Positions 50,201-60,934 of a stretch of 64,000 nt of DNA are shown here, in pieces. Positions within the stretch are counted from its first letter, which is position 1, and each line of letters starts with the position of its first letter. The DNA is from Prinsepia uniflora (taxonomy: Eukaryota; Streptophyta; Magnoliopsida; Rosales; Rosaceae): assembly GCA_032719365.1 (NCBI GenBank), contig CM064870.1, positions 26,602,738 through 26,666,737 of the forward strand, given 5' to 3'. The notes below the pieces were generated by a model. That model saw only the letters and a list, made by a program, of their open reading frames with translations. It had not been told where the DNA came from and did not search any database. Made by a program: the position numbers and the translations under genes.

Positions 50201-50640
50201 GAATCGGATGCTGATTAGGATATCGGCACCGATTGTTGGATGAGAAAGGTCGTCAGACTGAAAAGCTGACATAGGTGTCAGATGAGAAGAACCATCAGAC
50301 TGAAAAGTCGACTTGATGGCAGCTTGGAGATGATAGCCCTTAGTGGGAGTGCGTATTGTAGCCTTCTGAGTGTAGGTTGGAAAGTGTCGGAAAGGCAAAC
50401 TATAAGGATCAAAAATCGACTTAGTATAATTAACCTGTCAGAGTGAGCGACACGCGAGATCGGTGAGACGTCGACATTCTGTCTCGAGTGAGACTTACAA
50501 GTGGAAGCATGGTTGTGTCGGACGTGTACTTTTACACGAGTACTCTCGTGTGTGTGCAACGACCGAGTCACGGGACACGATTGGAGTCCACAGGTTGGTT
50601 GTGGAACTGGGTCCATTTGAATTTCAAGGACGAAATTCCT

Positions 50641-50651
50641 GAAGGGGGAAG
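50641..50651 (+). other. Polypurine tract of element C
   Basis: GAAGGGGGAAG just before the 3' LTR start at 50654, preceded by AAGGACGAAATTCCT. Confidence 0.75.
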
Positions 50652-51265
50652 TTTGTAACGACCCGTCCCTAATTATAAGGATTAATTAAGACTTAATGAT
50701 GGATTAGCGAGGCTAATCGGGAATTAGCCGAGGATTAACGGCCGATCAGGGCGAAATTACGATTTTACCCCTAAACGAGGGTGAAAAGTTAACTTTTAAC
50801 CCGGGAGGTCTGATGACCGAGGACCGTTATGTAGAGCGAGTTGATACAAATCCGTAGACAGATGGCACGTCAAAATCGGACGTTCGACGAAAAAGTTACG
50901 GTTCACGGAAGTTGTAACGCCCCGAAAAATCCAAAAATTGTAAAATATTAAAATAATGTAAAAATGACGTTTTTACCCCTGGACCGGTAGGGCTAAAAGT
51001 TGACTTTTTGTTGGAAATACTTTTTGCACATTTTCCGAGGACCGTTGTGTAGGTCCCGAGACGCTGAATCCGTAGACAGGTGGCACGTCGAAAACGGAGT
51101 TCGGATGAAGAAGTTGCGGGATTGTGAAGTGTAGGGGTAAAATGGTAATTTTGCTTAAGGAGGGTAAAATAGTAATTTTGAACAGTTATTAAACTATGTA
51201 GCTGCAGAAATTAATTAATTAGACAAATTGGCTGAATCAGCCTTTACATAACTCATTAGTTTCAT

Positions 51266-51285
51266 CAAGTGACAAGTGTCACTTG
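51266..51285. promoter_or_regulatory. Promoter-type palindrome of LTR D, 5' copy
   Basis: Arms CAAGTGACA and TGTCACTTG, perfect over 9 bp, around AG. TTTATAAGG follows at 51286, so it sits immediately upstream of a likely TATA box. Confidence 0.6.
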
Positions 51286-53452
51286 TTTATAAGGGTTAGT
51301 GGCACTTAGTTAATTAATTAATGAATGTTAGCCGTTTGATGAATAATTAAGTGAAGAACAAACGGACTCGACCAAAACTGAGAACAAAAACAGAGCACTC
51401 CTACATCCTCCCTTCAATTGATCGATTAGCAACAAAGCAAGTGGAAATCAAGTGATCAATTCGAGCAATTCTAGAGTGAAAAACCGAAAGGAAACAAAGA
51501 AAACCCGAGGAGAACCCATACTGGGAATGCCCGAAACAACCATCGAAGGACCAAAATTCGAATTAAATTCCTTGAACGATTTCGATCGCAATTGAAGTGA
51601 TATTTAGCTTCCTGGGAGCTAAACGCGTCGAACCCGATCAACTGGAACCAAAATTGGTGGGGAACCGTGATGAACAGAGTCTACGATTGCTTCGGAAAAT
51701 CGAGCTTGCGTTCAGTGACTTAGAGGTAATAACTTATGAAATTGATCTCGATTTCGTGTTTATAATAATCCTATGATGCTTCTGGTGTGAACAATTGAAG
51801 GAAACAGACAGGTTTGAGGTAGAACCCAAATTTGAACCCGTCGAGTGTTCATCTTGAGTCGAAGAGTTTGAAGGTTTAATTGTTTGAATTGAAGTTACAG
51901 AACCATAAGTTAGATTGGATTGATGATAATGAGTGAAAGAACGGGATGAATTAAGTTGTAATTGAAGGAATTCGAGTCGGGTCTGATCGCGGGTTGCAGA
52001 CCCGTTTATCAGAGAAACGGGCGAGAGTGGGCACTGAAGCAGGTACTGTTCACGGCGCGTGGCTGTCACGCGCAGCCGCTTGCGGCGGCGCGTGAGGGCG
52101 CGTAACCGGGAATCTGAAGGAGGGTTCAACACACTTTTTGATGCCCTCGATGATACGGACCTATTAGCGTTGGTTTCGGGTCAATCGGATATAAACTGAG
52201 AGTAGTTTGTATACCCGAGGCGTATAGGTTACGATTAAAAATAATATTATTTTATTCCGACGATTAGGAAATTTGTACAGGGGATTATATACCAAGTTAG
52301 TAGTATTATATTCCTTGTTTGACAGGCCCGAATACTTCCAGGATATCGGAAGGAAGTGAACAACTCGAAATGGAACAATCTGGACGGTGTGTGAGTGGAC
52401 TTTTGTTTTCTACCCTGAATGCATGCATATATGTTTTAAATGCTTTATACTATGATTGGAAATGATTTGGTATGATTGATACTTCGATATGATGATTTCT
52501 GGATTTTTGGGAATATTATATTATTTTTGGAATATTATATTATTTTATGTGCTTTTGGGCACGATTTTCGAGAAAACTGTGAAACGGGTATTGCGAGCTA
52601 AGGCTCGGGGTTTGAACATGATTTTGACTCGGATTATAAGTCTGATATGAGATTTGATGAATTTATGTCATAAATAAGATTGTGGTTGCGCAGGTTTGCG
52701 TGGATTGGTTTATGGATTTGAGAAAAGTGTTTTTGGGCCTAAAGCCCAGTTCAAAAATGGTTTTGATATTACATGCAACTGTTTTCACTGGTTTTCATGA
52801 TGATGATATATGAGGGCTTTCGGTGTGGAATATGTTTCCCCCGAAATGGACCCTAGAGACAACGCTCGCCTTCGGGATGGAAGTGTTTACCCCGAAGAGG
52901 TCACGTAGCACGATCTTTGTCGAGCAGCCGAGGGAGGCTTGACTCAGATCAAATGTGCTAGATTATATATGGATCGGTAAGTGATGTGTTTACGAGATCC
53001 GGATTGCCGGCTAGTGATGCGTTCACAGCGGCGTATGCTCGGGATTTGAGCGGTCCTTGAGCTTATTGATTGCATGCGTTGCAGGGATAACGTGACTCTA
53101 TATTGGACCTGGATTCTGTGTTTTCATTAATATTGAGATTTATATGCATATTTTAATTTTTGATTTATGAGTTATGATATGCATGCATGTTTGTGAAAAC
53201 TGGAGGGTAAGACTATATTTCGATAAATGTATTTCTAAAGGATATTTTTGTCCACTCACACCTTTGATGTTTTATTTGCCCTCCAGGCCAGTGCACAGGT
53301 ACTGAGGCTAACTTCGAGGCTGAGGAATAAACGGACCGTTGCGTACTCAGACACTTTGTAGCGTAGGATTTTGTTCCCTACATGTAAATATTTCCTATGC
53401 TCTGTAAACCTGTTGACTAGGTCAACGGTCTCGGAATACTGAACTATCCCTT

Positions 53453-53531
53453 GTCTGACAATGTTATCGTTTTTATGTGTTATATGTATATATTTGAAAC
53501 TACTTTTGATATTTGTGAGTTATTGTCAGAC
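53453..53531 (+). promoter_or_regulatory. Near-terminal inverted repeat, 5' LTR of D
   Basis: GTCTGACAAT (53453-53462) and ATTGTCAGAC (53522-53531): 10-bp perfect stem, 59-nt loop, followed by GGGAGCAGG. Confidence 0.55.
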
Positions 53532-53586
53532 GGGAGCAGGATCTGTCACGGTTATCGAGGGATAATCGGGATGGGTCTTGTCAAAT

Positions 53587-53598
53587 TGGTATCAGAGC
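53587..53598 (+). other. Primer binding site of element D
   Basis: TGGTATCAGAGC three bases after the 5' LTR; complementary to initiator tRNA-Met. Confidence 0.9.
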
Positions 53599-53675
53599 AC
53601 TAGGTTGCGGTCTAAGTCTTGCACGTTGTGTGCAGGTCTGGTTAACTGATCTGTTTTACGTACAGATACCTCAAG

Positions 53676-54628
53676 ATGCCTCCGCGACGCGAGCCTCGTG
53701 CACAGCCTGGCAAAGAAATGGAGGGTCCAGACGTAGAGAGAGCTCAACGTTTGGGGCCACAAGTTTTACGGGTCAGACTAGCCCAGATGAGGCTTATGAT
53801 TGGGTTACACAGTTGGAACGGATTTTCGAAATCATGCGATGTCCACCAGGAGACATGGTTCCTTTAGCCACATTTATGCTGAGTAGTCAGGCGTATCGAT
53901 GGTGGCGTGGATTACAGTTGACGGGATTGGATGCCAACACCCTGAGTTGGGAGGACTTCAGGCACCGCTTCCTAGATCAGTTTTATCCTCGTTCTTTTTG
54001 TAATGCTAAGGAAGTGGAGTTTCTTCAACTGACACAGGGAGATCTATCCGTAGCTGATTATGAGAAAAAGTTCTTAAACCTAGCAAATTTTGCCCCTCTG
54101 TATGTATCTACCGAGGAAGACAAGTGCAGGAGGTTTGAGCAGGGGTTAAAGAATGCGATCCGTGGTGCCGTGGCAGTGGGATCATATGTTTCTCTGAGGG
54201 AGTTGTCCGATGCAGCTGCCAGAGTTGAGGTGACTTTACCAGCACCCCAGCAGTTTTCAGGCTATGGTCAACGTCGAGAGCGACAGTATCAGGGAGCGCC
54301 GAGTCAGAGATGGCCAAAAAGGGGCGGTTCTAGTTCTGGATCATCGCGTGGTACTCGTTCGAGTTATGGTCGTGGGAATGCACCGAGATTTGGGTCTCAA
54401 TCTTCGGCAACAGTGCAGTCTAGTGAAGCATCAGTGGGATCAGCCAACCGACAGAACAGCGGACCCAATTGGGGTAATGTGCTTGTTTGCTTTTACTGTC
54501 GGGAGCCGGGCCATTTCAAGAAGGATTGCCCACGTTTGATTGGTAGTGGTACCGGTTGGGGCACTGCCGAGCAGAGTCGAAGTACGGCATCGACTTCTGA
54601 TACGACTGGGGGGAGAGGAGCTGGTTGA
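53676..54628 (+). pseudogene. gag: gag of element D (capsid domain plus zinc knuckle), N-terminus frameshifted
   Basis: Encodes the structural polyprotein that packages element RNA. The likely start is ATG 53676 (MPPRREPRAQPGKEMEGP), typical of plant gypsy gag. That frame is lost near 53740-53760, and the capsid region (Retrotrans_gag) continues in another frame from about 53760: EAYDWVTQLERIF, YRWWRGLQL and WEDFRHRFLDQFYP are visible. A Gly/Ser/Arg-rich linker precedes one CCHC knuckle, CFYCREPGHFKKDC (54487-54528). The segment between start and capsid is shorter than usual, so a deletion is likely. The frame ends at TGA 54626-54628. An ATG at 53630 opens the capsid frame but lies in the leader and looks fortuitous. 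Confidence 0.85.
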
Positions 54629-54960
54629 GGACGTGGTAACTCATGAGGACGTGGTCAGACTTCGGGACCACAGGCTCGAGTATTTGCTGTCACTCAGCAA
54701 GAGGCTCGATCTACCCCAGGAGTGGTGACAGGTATGCTTCCTATTTTTGGGCATCATGCACGTACCTTAATAGACCCGGGAGCTACTCATTCATTTGTTT
54801 CTCGCACTTATGCAACCTTAGCTGATAGAGAGATTTCTGCACTTGGTTGTAATATGGGAGTCGGTACACCGACTGGTGATATTTATGTCGTCAACCAAGT
54901 GATACGAGAGTATCCTGTCTTGATCGGGAGTGAGCACCTCGTGGTTGACTTAATTTGTTA
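54629..54960 (+). pseudogene. Protease region of element D
   Basis: It continues the gag frame after two TGA codons (54626-54628 and 54644-54646). Both sit where the surrounding GRG repeats would have CGA arginine codons, so CpG deamination is a likely cause. The retropepsin active-site block is TLIDPGATHSFVS (about 54767-54805), with Pro in the usual Ser/Thr place. The frame then reaches TAG at 54958-54960, where a one-base loss shifts reading to the pol frame. Confidence 0.8.
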
Positions 54961-57900
54961 GATTTATATGATTTTGATGTTATCCTTGGGATGGATTGGC
55001 TGACAACTCATCATGCCTCTGTCGAATGTTTCGATAAGAGGGTGATACTCCGAAGCCCAGGATTACCGGAGGTGATATTCCAGGGAGATTGGCAAATGTT
55101 ACCTGTTAAAGTCATATCAGCCCTTATGGCAGAGAAATTGCTGCGGCAAGGTTGCCACGGTTATCTAGCACATGTGGTTGATGTACGAGATACCCCAGTT
55201 AGGGTCGAGGACATCCCTATTGTATGTGAGTTTCCAGATGTGTTTCCTGAGGACTTACCAGGTGTGCCACCGCATAGGGAGATGGAGTTCACCATTGACT
55301 TGATTCCTGGTACACGACCTATTTCTTTGCCTCCTTATCGCATGGCACCAGCTGAGTTAAGGGAATTAAAGGTGCAATTGCAAGATCTGGTCGATATGGG
55401 ATTTATTCGACCGAGTGTATCACCGTGGGGAGCCCCCGTACTGTTTGTGAAAAAGAAAGAAGGTAGTTTGAGAATGTGTATGGATTACAGGCAACTAAAC
55501 AAGATGACGATTAAGAATAAGTATCCTTTGCTTCGAATTGATGATTTGTTTGATCAGTTAAGGGGAGCTACATATTTTTCGAAGATTGATCTTCGTTCTG
55601 GTTACCATCAGTTACGGATTCGAGAAGAGGATATTCCGAAAACAGCCTTTCGGACTCGGTATGGTCATTATGAGTTCCTTGTAATGCCCTTTGGGTTAAC
55701 CAATGCTCCGGCAGCATTTATGGACTTGATGAACCGAGTATTCCGGAAGGATCTTGATCAGTTTGTCATTGTGTTTATTGATGATATTTTAGTATATTCA
55801 AAGACTGCGAAGGCACACGAGAAGCACCTAAGACTTGTGCTTGGAACTCTGAGGGAGAATCAACTTTTTGCTAAACTGAGTAAATGCCAATTTTGGTTGA
55901 CGAGTGTGGGATTTCTGGGGCATGTGATTTCTGCGGAAGGAATTTGTGTTGATCCCCAGAAAATTGAAGCAGTGGAAAATTGGGAACAACCCACAACAGT
56001 GACTGAGGTGAGGAGCTTTCTGGGGTTAGCCGGTTATTACAGGCGTTTCGTGGAAGGATTTTCTACGATTGCTGCTCCTTTGACTCGTTTGACCAGGAAG
56101 AGAGTTAGATTCATTTTGGATGAGACTTGCGAGCAGAGTTTTCAGGAATTGAAGAAACGATTGACATCCGCTCCAGTATTAGCTCTTCCAGATGACAGTG
56201 GAGAATTTGAAGTGTATACTGATGCATCCTTACACGGTTTAGGGTGTGTGTTGATGCAGCATGGGAAAGTGATTGCTTATGCTTCTTGACAATTAAAACC
56301 GCATGAGCGCAACTATCCTACCCATGATTTGGAATTGGCTGCAGTAGTGCATGCGCTAAAGATTTGGAGACATTATCTATATGGTGAGACTTGCCGATTG
56401 TTTACGGATCATAAAAGTTTGAAATACTTTTTCACCCAGAATGAGCTAAATGTAAGGCAGAGAAGATGGTTGGAATTGCTTAAGGATTATGATTGTACAA
56501 TCGAATACCATCCTGGAAAGGCGAACGTAGTGGCTGATGCATTGAGTCGGAAATCAGCACATTCGGTAGCTCATTTACGGATGATACACTTGCCTCTATT
56601 AGTTGAACTACGTAAAACTGGTGTTGTGTTGGGACTTGATGATCAAGAGGGGTTGGTAGCAAGTTTTCAGGTGCGGCCAATCCTGATTGATCAGATCATT
56701 GATGCTCAATTTCCAGACGCAACTTTATGTATCTTTCGAATTGAAGTAGAAGCTGGAGAACGGCAGGATTATGCAGTGAATGAGGATGGAGCTTTAACCA
56801 CAGAAGGGAGATTATGTGTACCTGCAGATGAAGAATTGAAAAAAGAGATTTTGGCTGAAGCTCATAGTTCTGCATACGCTATGCACCCAGGAGGAACAAA
56901 AATGTACCGTACGCTCCGAGAACATTACTGGTGGCCTGGTATGAAACGAGAAATTGCTGAATATGTGAGTAAATGTTTGATATGTCAGCAGGTAAAGGCG
57001 GAGAGACAGAGACCTTACGGAGCACTGCAACCGCTTCCTATCCCTGAATGGAAATGGGATCATATTACCATGGATTTTGTGTTTAAACTTCCGAGGACGC
57101 CCAGAGGCCACGATGGTGTTTGGGTGATTGTAGACAGACTTACCAAGTCAGCACATTTCTTACCTGTGAAGGAAGATTTTCAGATGACCCAGTATGCTAA
57201 TTTGTTCATTAATGAGATCCTTCGATTACATGGTACACCTGCCTCTATTGTCTCAGATCGAGATCCGCGATTTACATCGAGATTCTGGCAAAGTTTACAG
57301 GAAGCTTTTGGGACGAGATTGCATTTTAGTACGGCGTTTCACCCTCAGACAGATGGACAGTCGGAACGGACCATCCAGACCTTGGAAGATATGATGAGAG
57401 CCTGTGTTTTGCAATTCCATGGTACTTGGGAGTCACATTTGCCATTGATGGAATTTGCCTATAATAATAGTTATCAAGCAAGTATTGGAATGGCACCTTA
57501 TGAAGCCTTATATGGGCGCCAGTGCAGAACCCCTTTGTGTTGGACAGAGGTCGGCGAAAGGAGATTGTCTAAGTCTGAATTGATTGATCTGACGACAGTG
57601 AAAGTTAAGCTCATTCGAGATAGACTCAAGGCAGCCCAGGACAGACAAAAGAGCTACGTGGATCGACGGATCAGGGATCTTGAATTTGCAGTGGGAGATT
57701 GGGTTTTCCTGAAGTTATCACCTTGGAAAGGCATAGTACGATTTGGTAGGCGCGGGAAATTAAGCCCTCGTTTCATCGGACCTTATGAGATTGTCGAGCG
57801 GATTGGCCGAGTTGCTTACCGATTAGCTTTACCTTCGGAGCTTTCCAGAGTTCATAATGTCTTCCATGTGTCAATGCTGCAGAAATATGTATACGATGAG

Positions 57901-58110
57901 TCCCATGTATTAGAAGAGCAACCTATTGAGCTCAGGGAAGACCTAAGCTTTGAGGAACAACCTGTGCAAATCTTGGATCGAAAGGATAAGGTACTCCGCC
58001 GAAAGACAATTCCTTTAGTAAAAGTGCTTTGGATAAATCAGAATGTAAAAGAGGCTACTTGGGAACCCGAAGCTCAGATGCGGGAGCAGTACCCGTATTT
58101 ATTTCCGTGA
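54961..58110 (+). pseudogene. pol: pol of element D: reverse transcriptase, RNase H, integrase, chromodomain-like tail
   Basis: One frame runs from the frameshift near 54957 to TGA 58108-58110, broken only by TGA at 56287-56289. It starts with the end of protease ([11 protein letters not shown]). The reverse transcriptase shows [26 protein letters not shown] and the catalytic [13 protein letters not shown]. RNase H begins [15 protein letters not shown] and continues after the stop with [12 protein letters not shown]. The integrase has an HHCC finger ([10 protein letters not shown] ... CLICQQVK) and a DDE core: D in [10 protein letters not shown] in SDRDPRF, E in [16 protein letters not shown]. 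After that come a GPY-type motif ([14 protein letters not shown]) and a C-terminal [13 protein letters not shown] ... ATWEPEAQM segment resembling the chromodomain that guides chromoviruses to heterochromatin. The stop at 56287 again replaces a probable CGA. Confidence 0.95.
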
Positions 58111-58130
58111 AATTTCGGGGACGAAATTCC

Positions 58131-58145
58131 CTAAGGGGGGAAGGT
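58131..58145 (+). other. Polypurine tract of element D
   Basis: CTAAGGGGGGAAGGT directly before the 3' LTR at 58146, preceded by TTTCGGGGACGAAATT, the block also seen before the tract of element A. Confidence 0.9.
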
Positions 58146-58498
58146 TGTAACGCCCCGAAAAATCCAAAAATTGTAAAATATTAAAATAATGTAAAAATGA
58201 CGTTTTTACCCCTGGACCGGTAGGGCTAAAAGTTGACTTTTTGTTGGAAATAATTTTTGCACATTTTCCGAGGACCGTTGTGTAGGTCCCGAGACGCTGA
58301 ATCCGTAGACAGGTGGCACGTCGAAAACGGAGTTCGGATGAAGAAGTTGCGGGATTGTGAAGTGTAGGGGTAAAATGGTAATTTTGCTTAAGGAGGGTAA
58401 AATGGTAATTTTGAACAGTTATTAAACTATGTAGCTGCAGAAATTAATTAATTAGACAAATTGGCTGAATCAGCCTTTACATGACTCATTAGTTTCAT

Positions 58499-58518
58499 CA
58501 AGTGACAAGTGTCACTTG
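58499..58518. promoter_or_regulatory. Promoter-type palindrome of LTR D, 3' copy
   Basis: Identical to 51266-51285, again followed by TTTATAAGG. Confidence 0.6.
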
Positions 58519-60688
58519 TTTATAAGGGTTAGTGGCACTTAGTTAATTAATTAATGAATGTTAGCCGTTTGATGAATAATTAAGTGAAGAACAAACGAAC
58601 TCGACCAAAACTGAGAACAAAAACAGAGCACTCCTACATCCTCCCTTCAATTGATCGATTAGCAACAAAGCAAGTGGAAATCAAGTGATCAATTCGAGCA
58701 ATTCTAGAGTGAAAAACCGAAAGGAAACAAAGAAAACCCGAGGAGAACCCATATTGGGAATGCCCGAAACAACCATCGAAGGACCAAAATTCGAATTAAA
58801 TTCCTTGAACGATTTCGATTGCAATTGAAGTGATATTTAGCTTCCTGGGAGCTAAATGCGTCGAACCCGATCAACTGGAACCACAATTGGTGGGGAAACC
58901 GTGATGAACAGAGTCTACGATTGCTTCGGAAAATCGAGCTTGCGTTCAGTGACTTAGAGGTAATAACTTATGAAATTGATCTCGATTTCGTGTTTATAAT
59001 AATCCTATGATGCTTCTGGTGTGAACAATTGAAGGAAACAGACAGGTTTGAGGTAGAACCCGAATTTGAACCCGTCGAGTGTTCATCTTGAGTCGAAGAG
59101 TTTGAAGGTTTAATTGTTTGAATTGAAGTTACAGAACCATAAGTTAGATTGGATTGATGATAATGAGTGAAAGAACGGGATGAATTAAGTTGGAATTGAA
59201 GGAATTCGAGTCGGGTCTGATCGCGGGTTGCAGACTCGTTTATCAGAGAAACGGGCGAGAATGGTGCACTGTAGCAGGCACTGTTCACGGCGCGTGGCTG
59301 TCACGCGCAGCCGCTTACGGCGGCGCGTGAGGGCGCGTGACCGGGAATCTGAAGGAGGGTTCAACACACTTTTTGATGCCCTCGATGATACGGACCTATT
59401 AGCGTTGGTTTCGGGTCAATCGGATATAAACTGAGAGTAGTTTGTATACCCGAGGCGTATAGGTTACGATTAAAAATAATATTATTTTATTCCGACGATT
59501 AGGAAATTTGTACAGGGGATTATATACCAAGTTAGTAATATTATATTCCTTGTTTGACAGGCCCGAATACTTCCAGGATATCGGAAGGAAGTGAACAACT
59601 CGAAACGGAACAATCTGGACGGTGTGTGAGTGGACTTTTGTTTTCTACCCTGAATGCATGCATATATGTTTTAAATGCTTTATACTATGATTGGAAATGA
59701 TTTGGTATGATTGATACTTCGATATGATGATTTCTGGATTTTTGGGAATATTATATTATTTTTGGAATATTATATTATTTTATGTGCTTTTGGGCACGAT
59801 TTTCGAGAAAACTGTGAAACGGGTATTGCGAGCTAAGGCTCGGGGTTTGAACATGATTTTGACTCGGATTATAAGTCTGATATGAGATTTGATGAATTTA
59901 TGTCATAAATAAGATTGTGGTTGCGCAGGTTTGCGTGGATTGGTTTATGGATTTGAGAAAAGTGTTTTTGGGCCTAAAGCCCAGTTCAAAAATGGTTTTG
60001 ATATTACATGCAACTGTTTTCACTGGTTTTCATGATGATGATATATGAGGGCTTTCGGTGTGGAATATGTTTCCCCCGAAATGGACCCTAGAGACAACGC
60101 TCGCCTTCGGGATGGAAGTGTTTACCCCGAAGAGGTCACGTAGCACGATCTTTGTTGAGCAGCCGAGGGAGGCTTGACTCAGATCAAATGTGTTGGATTA
60201 TATATGGATCGGTAAGTGATGTGTTCACGAGATCCGGATTGCCGGCTAGTGATGCGTTCACAGCGGCGTATGCTCGGGATTTGAGCGGTCCTTGAGCTTA
60301 TTGATTGCACGCGTTGCAGGGATAACGTGACTCTATATTGGACCTGGATTCTGTGTTTTCATTGATATTGAGATTTATATGCATATTTTAATTATTTGAT
60401 TTATGAGTTATGATATGCATGCATGTTTGTGAAAACTGGAGGGTAAGACTATATTTCGATAAATGTATTTCTAAAGGATATTTTTGTCCACTCACACCTT
60501 TGATGTTTTATTTGCCCTCCAGGCCAGTGCACAGGTACTGAGGCTAACTTCGAGACTGAGGAATAAACGGACCGTTGCGTACTCAGACACTTTGCAGCGT
60601 AGGATTTTGTTCCCTACATGTAAATATTTCCTATGCTCTGTAAACCTGTTGACTAGGTCAACGGTCTCGGAATACTGAACTATCCTTT

Positions 60689-60767
60689 GTCTGACAATGT
60701 TATCGTTTTTATGTGTTATATGTATATATTTGAAACTACTTTTGATATTTGTGAGTTATTGTCAGAC
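60689..60767 (+). promoter_or_regulatory. Near-terminal inverted repeat, 3' LTR of D
   Basis: Same 10-bp arms and spacing as in the 5' LTR. Confidence 0.55.
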
Positions 60768-60900
60768 GGGAGCAGGATCTGTCACGGTTATCGAGGGATA
60801 ATCGGGATGGGTCTTGTCAGAAGTTCGAACGAACTATTACACGTTTTACGAGGCGAGGGACTTTTGTTATCAAGTGGGGCCCAGATATTTTGGACAGGCC

Positions 60901-60934
60901 CAATGGATGAGTGACAAGTGTCACCCATCCATTG
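60901..60934. promoter_or_regulatory. Promoter-type palindrome, 3' LTR of C
   Basis: Arms CAATGGATGAGTGACA and TGTCACCCATCCATTG around AG, 15 of 16 positions paired. It lies about 20 bp downstream of GGGCCCAGATATTTTGG, a possible TATA-region equivalent. Confidence 0.65.

Larger units (their letters stand above)
47272..50653 (+). other. Internal region of element C, no coding capacity seen
   Basis: 3.4 kb, nearly the same length as A's interior. No frame above about 112 codons and no gag, protease, RT or integrase motif on either strand. Small internal repeats include a 42-bp tandem with ATCAGACTGAAAAG-type core (50241 and 50283) and a repeated ACGGCT-AG-ACC-GGTTACT phrase (47514-47540 and 47855-47880). 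Primer site and polypurine tract are intact, so the unit could be copied only by enzymes supplied in trans. Confidence 0.75.
50913..53583 (+). repeat. 5' LTR of element D
   Basis: 2671 bp, TGTAACGCCCCG ... GGGTCTTGTCA. One GTAGACAGGTGGCACGTCG block (51071-51089), palindrome (51266-51285) with a TATA-like TTTATAAGG directly after it (51286-51294), CACGCG cluster (52051-52103), and terminal inverted repeat (53453-53531). Transcription of the element would start in this LTR. Confidence 0.95.
50913..60819 (+). mobile_element. Element D: Ty3/gypsy chromovirus-type LTR retrotransposon (Tekay/Del-like), nearly complete
   Basis: LTRs at 50913-53583 and 58146-60819, primer site, gag, protease, RT, RNase H, integrase, polypurine tract. 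It is flanked by GAAGT at 50908-50912 and 60820-60824, a perfect 5-bp duplication inside the 3' LTR of C. I count about 30 differences between the LTRs, mostly transitions, so about 99% identity. At a commonly assumed plant rate of 1.3e-8 per site per year that is very roughly 0.4 million years. Domain order (integrase after RNase H, GPY-type motif, chromodomain-like end) places it among chromoviruses. It is disabled by at least three TGA stops and two frameshifts. Confidence 0.95.
58146..60819 (+). repeat. 3' LTR of element D
   Basis: 2674 bp, about 99% identical by eye to 50913-53583. ORFs within it (for example 58968-59288 on the minus strand) are also present in the 5' LTR only because the LTR is duplicated. 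Confidence 0.95.

Noticed and set aside
48164..50616. ORFs in the interior of element C as remnants of gag-pol
   Set aside because: I looked for zinc knuckle, [12 protein letters not shown], HHCC and DDE motifs on both strands and found none.
51734..52132. 132-codon minus-strand ORF in LTR D as a gene
   Set aside because: It is antisense in an LTR, recurs in the 3' LTR only through duplication and is already shortened there by an indel.
53630..53675. ATG at 53630 as start of gag
   Set aside because: It opens the longest frame but encodes an untypical peptide in the leader, whereas ATG 53676 gives a typical MPPRR start. The long frame arises from the frameshift further downstream.
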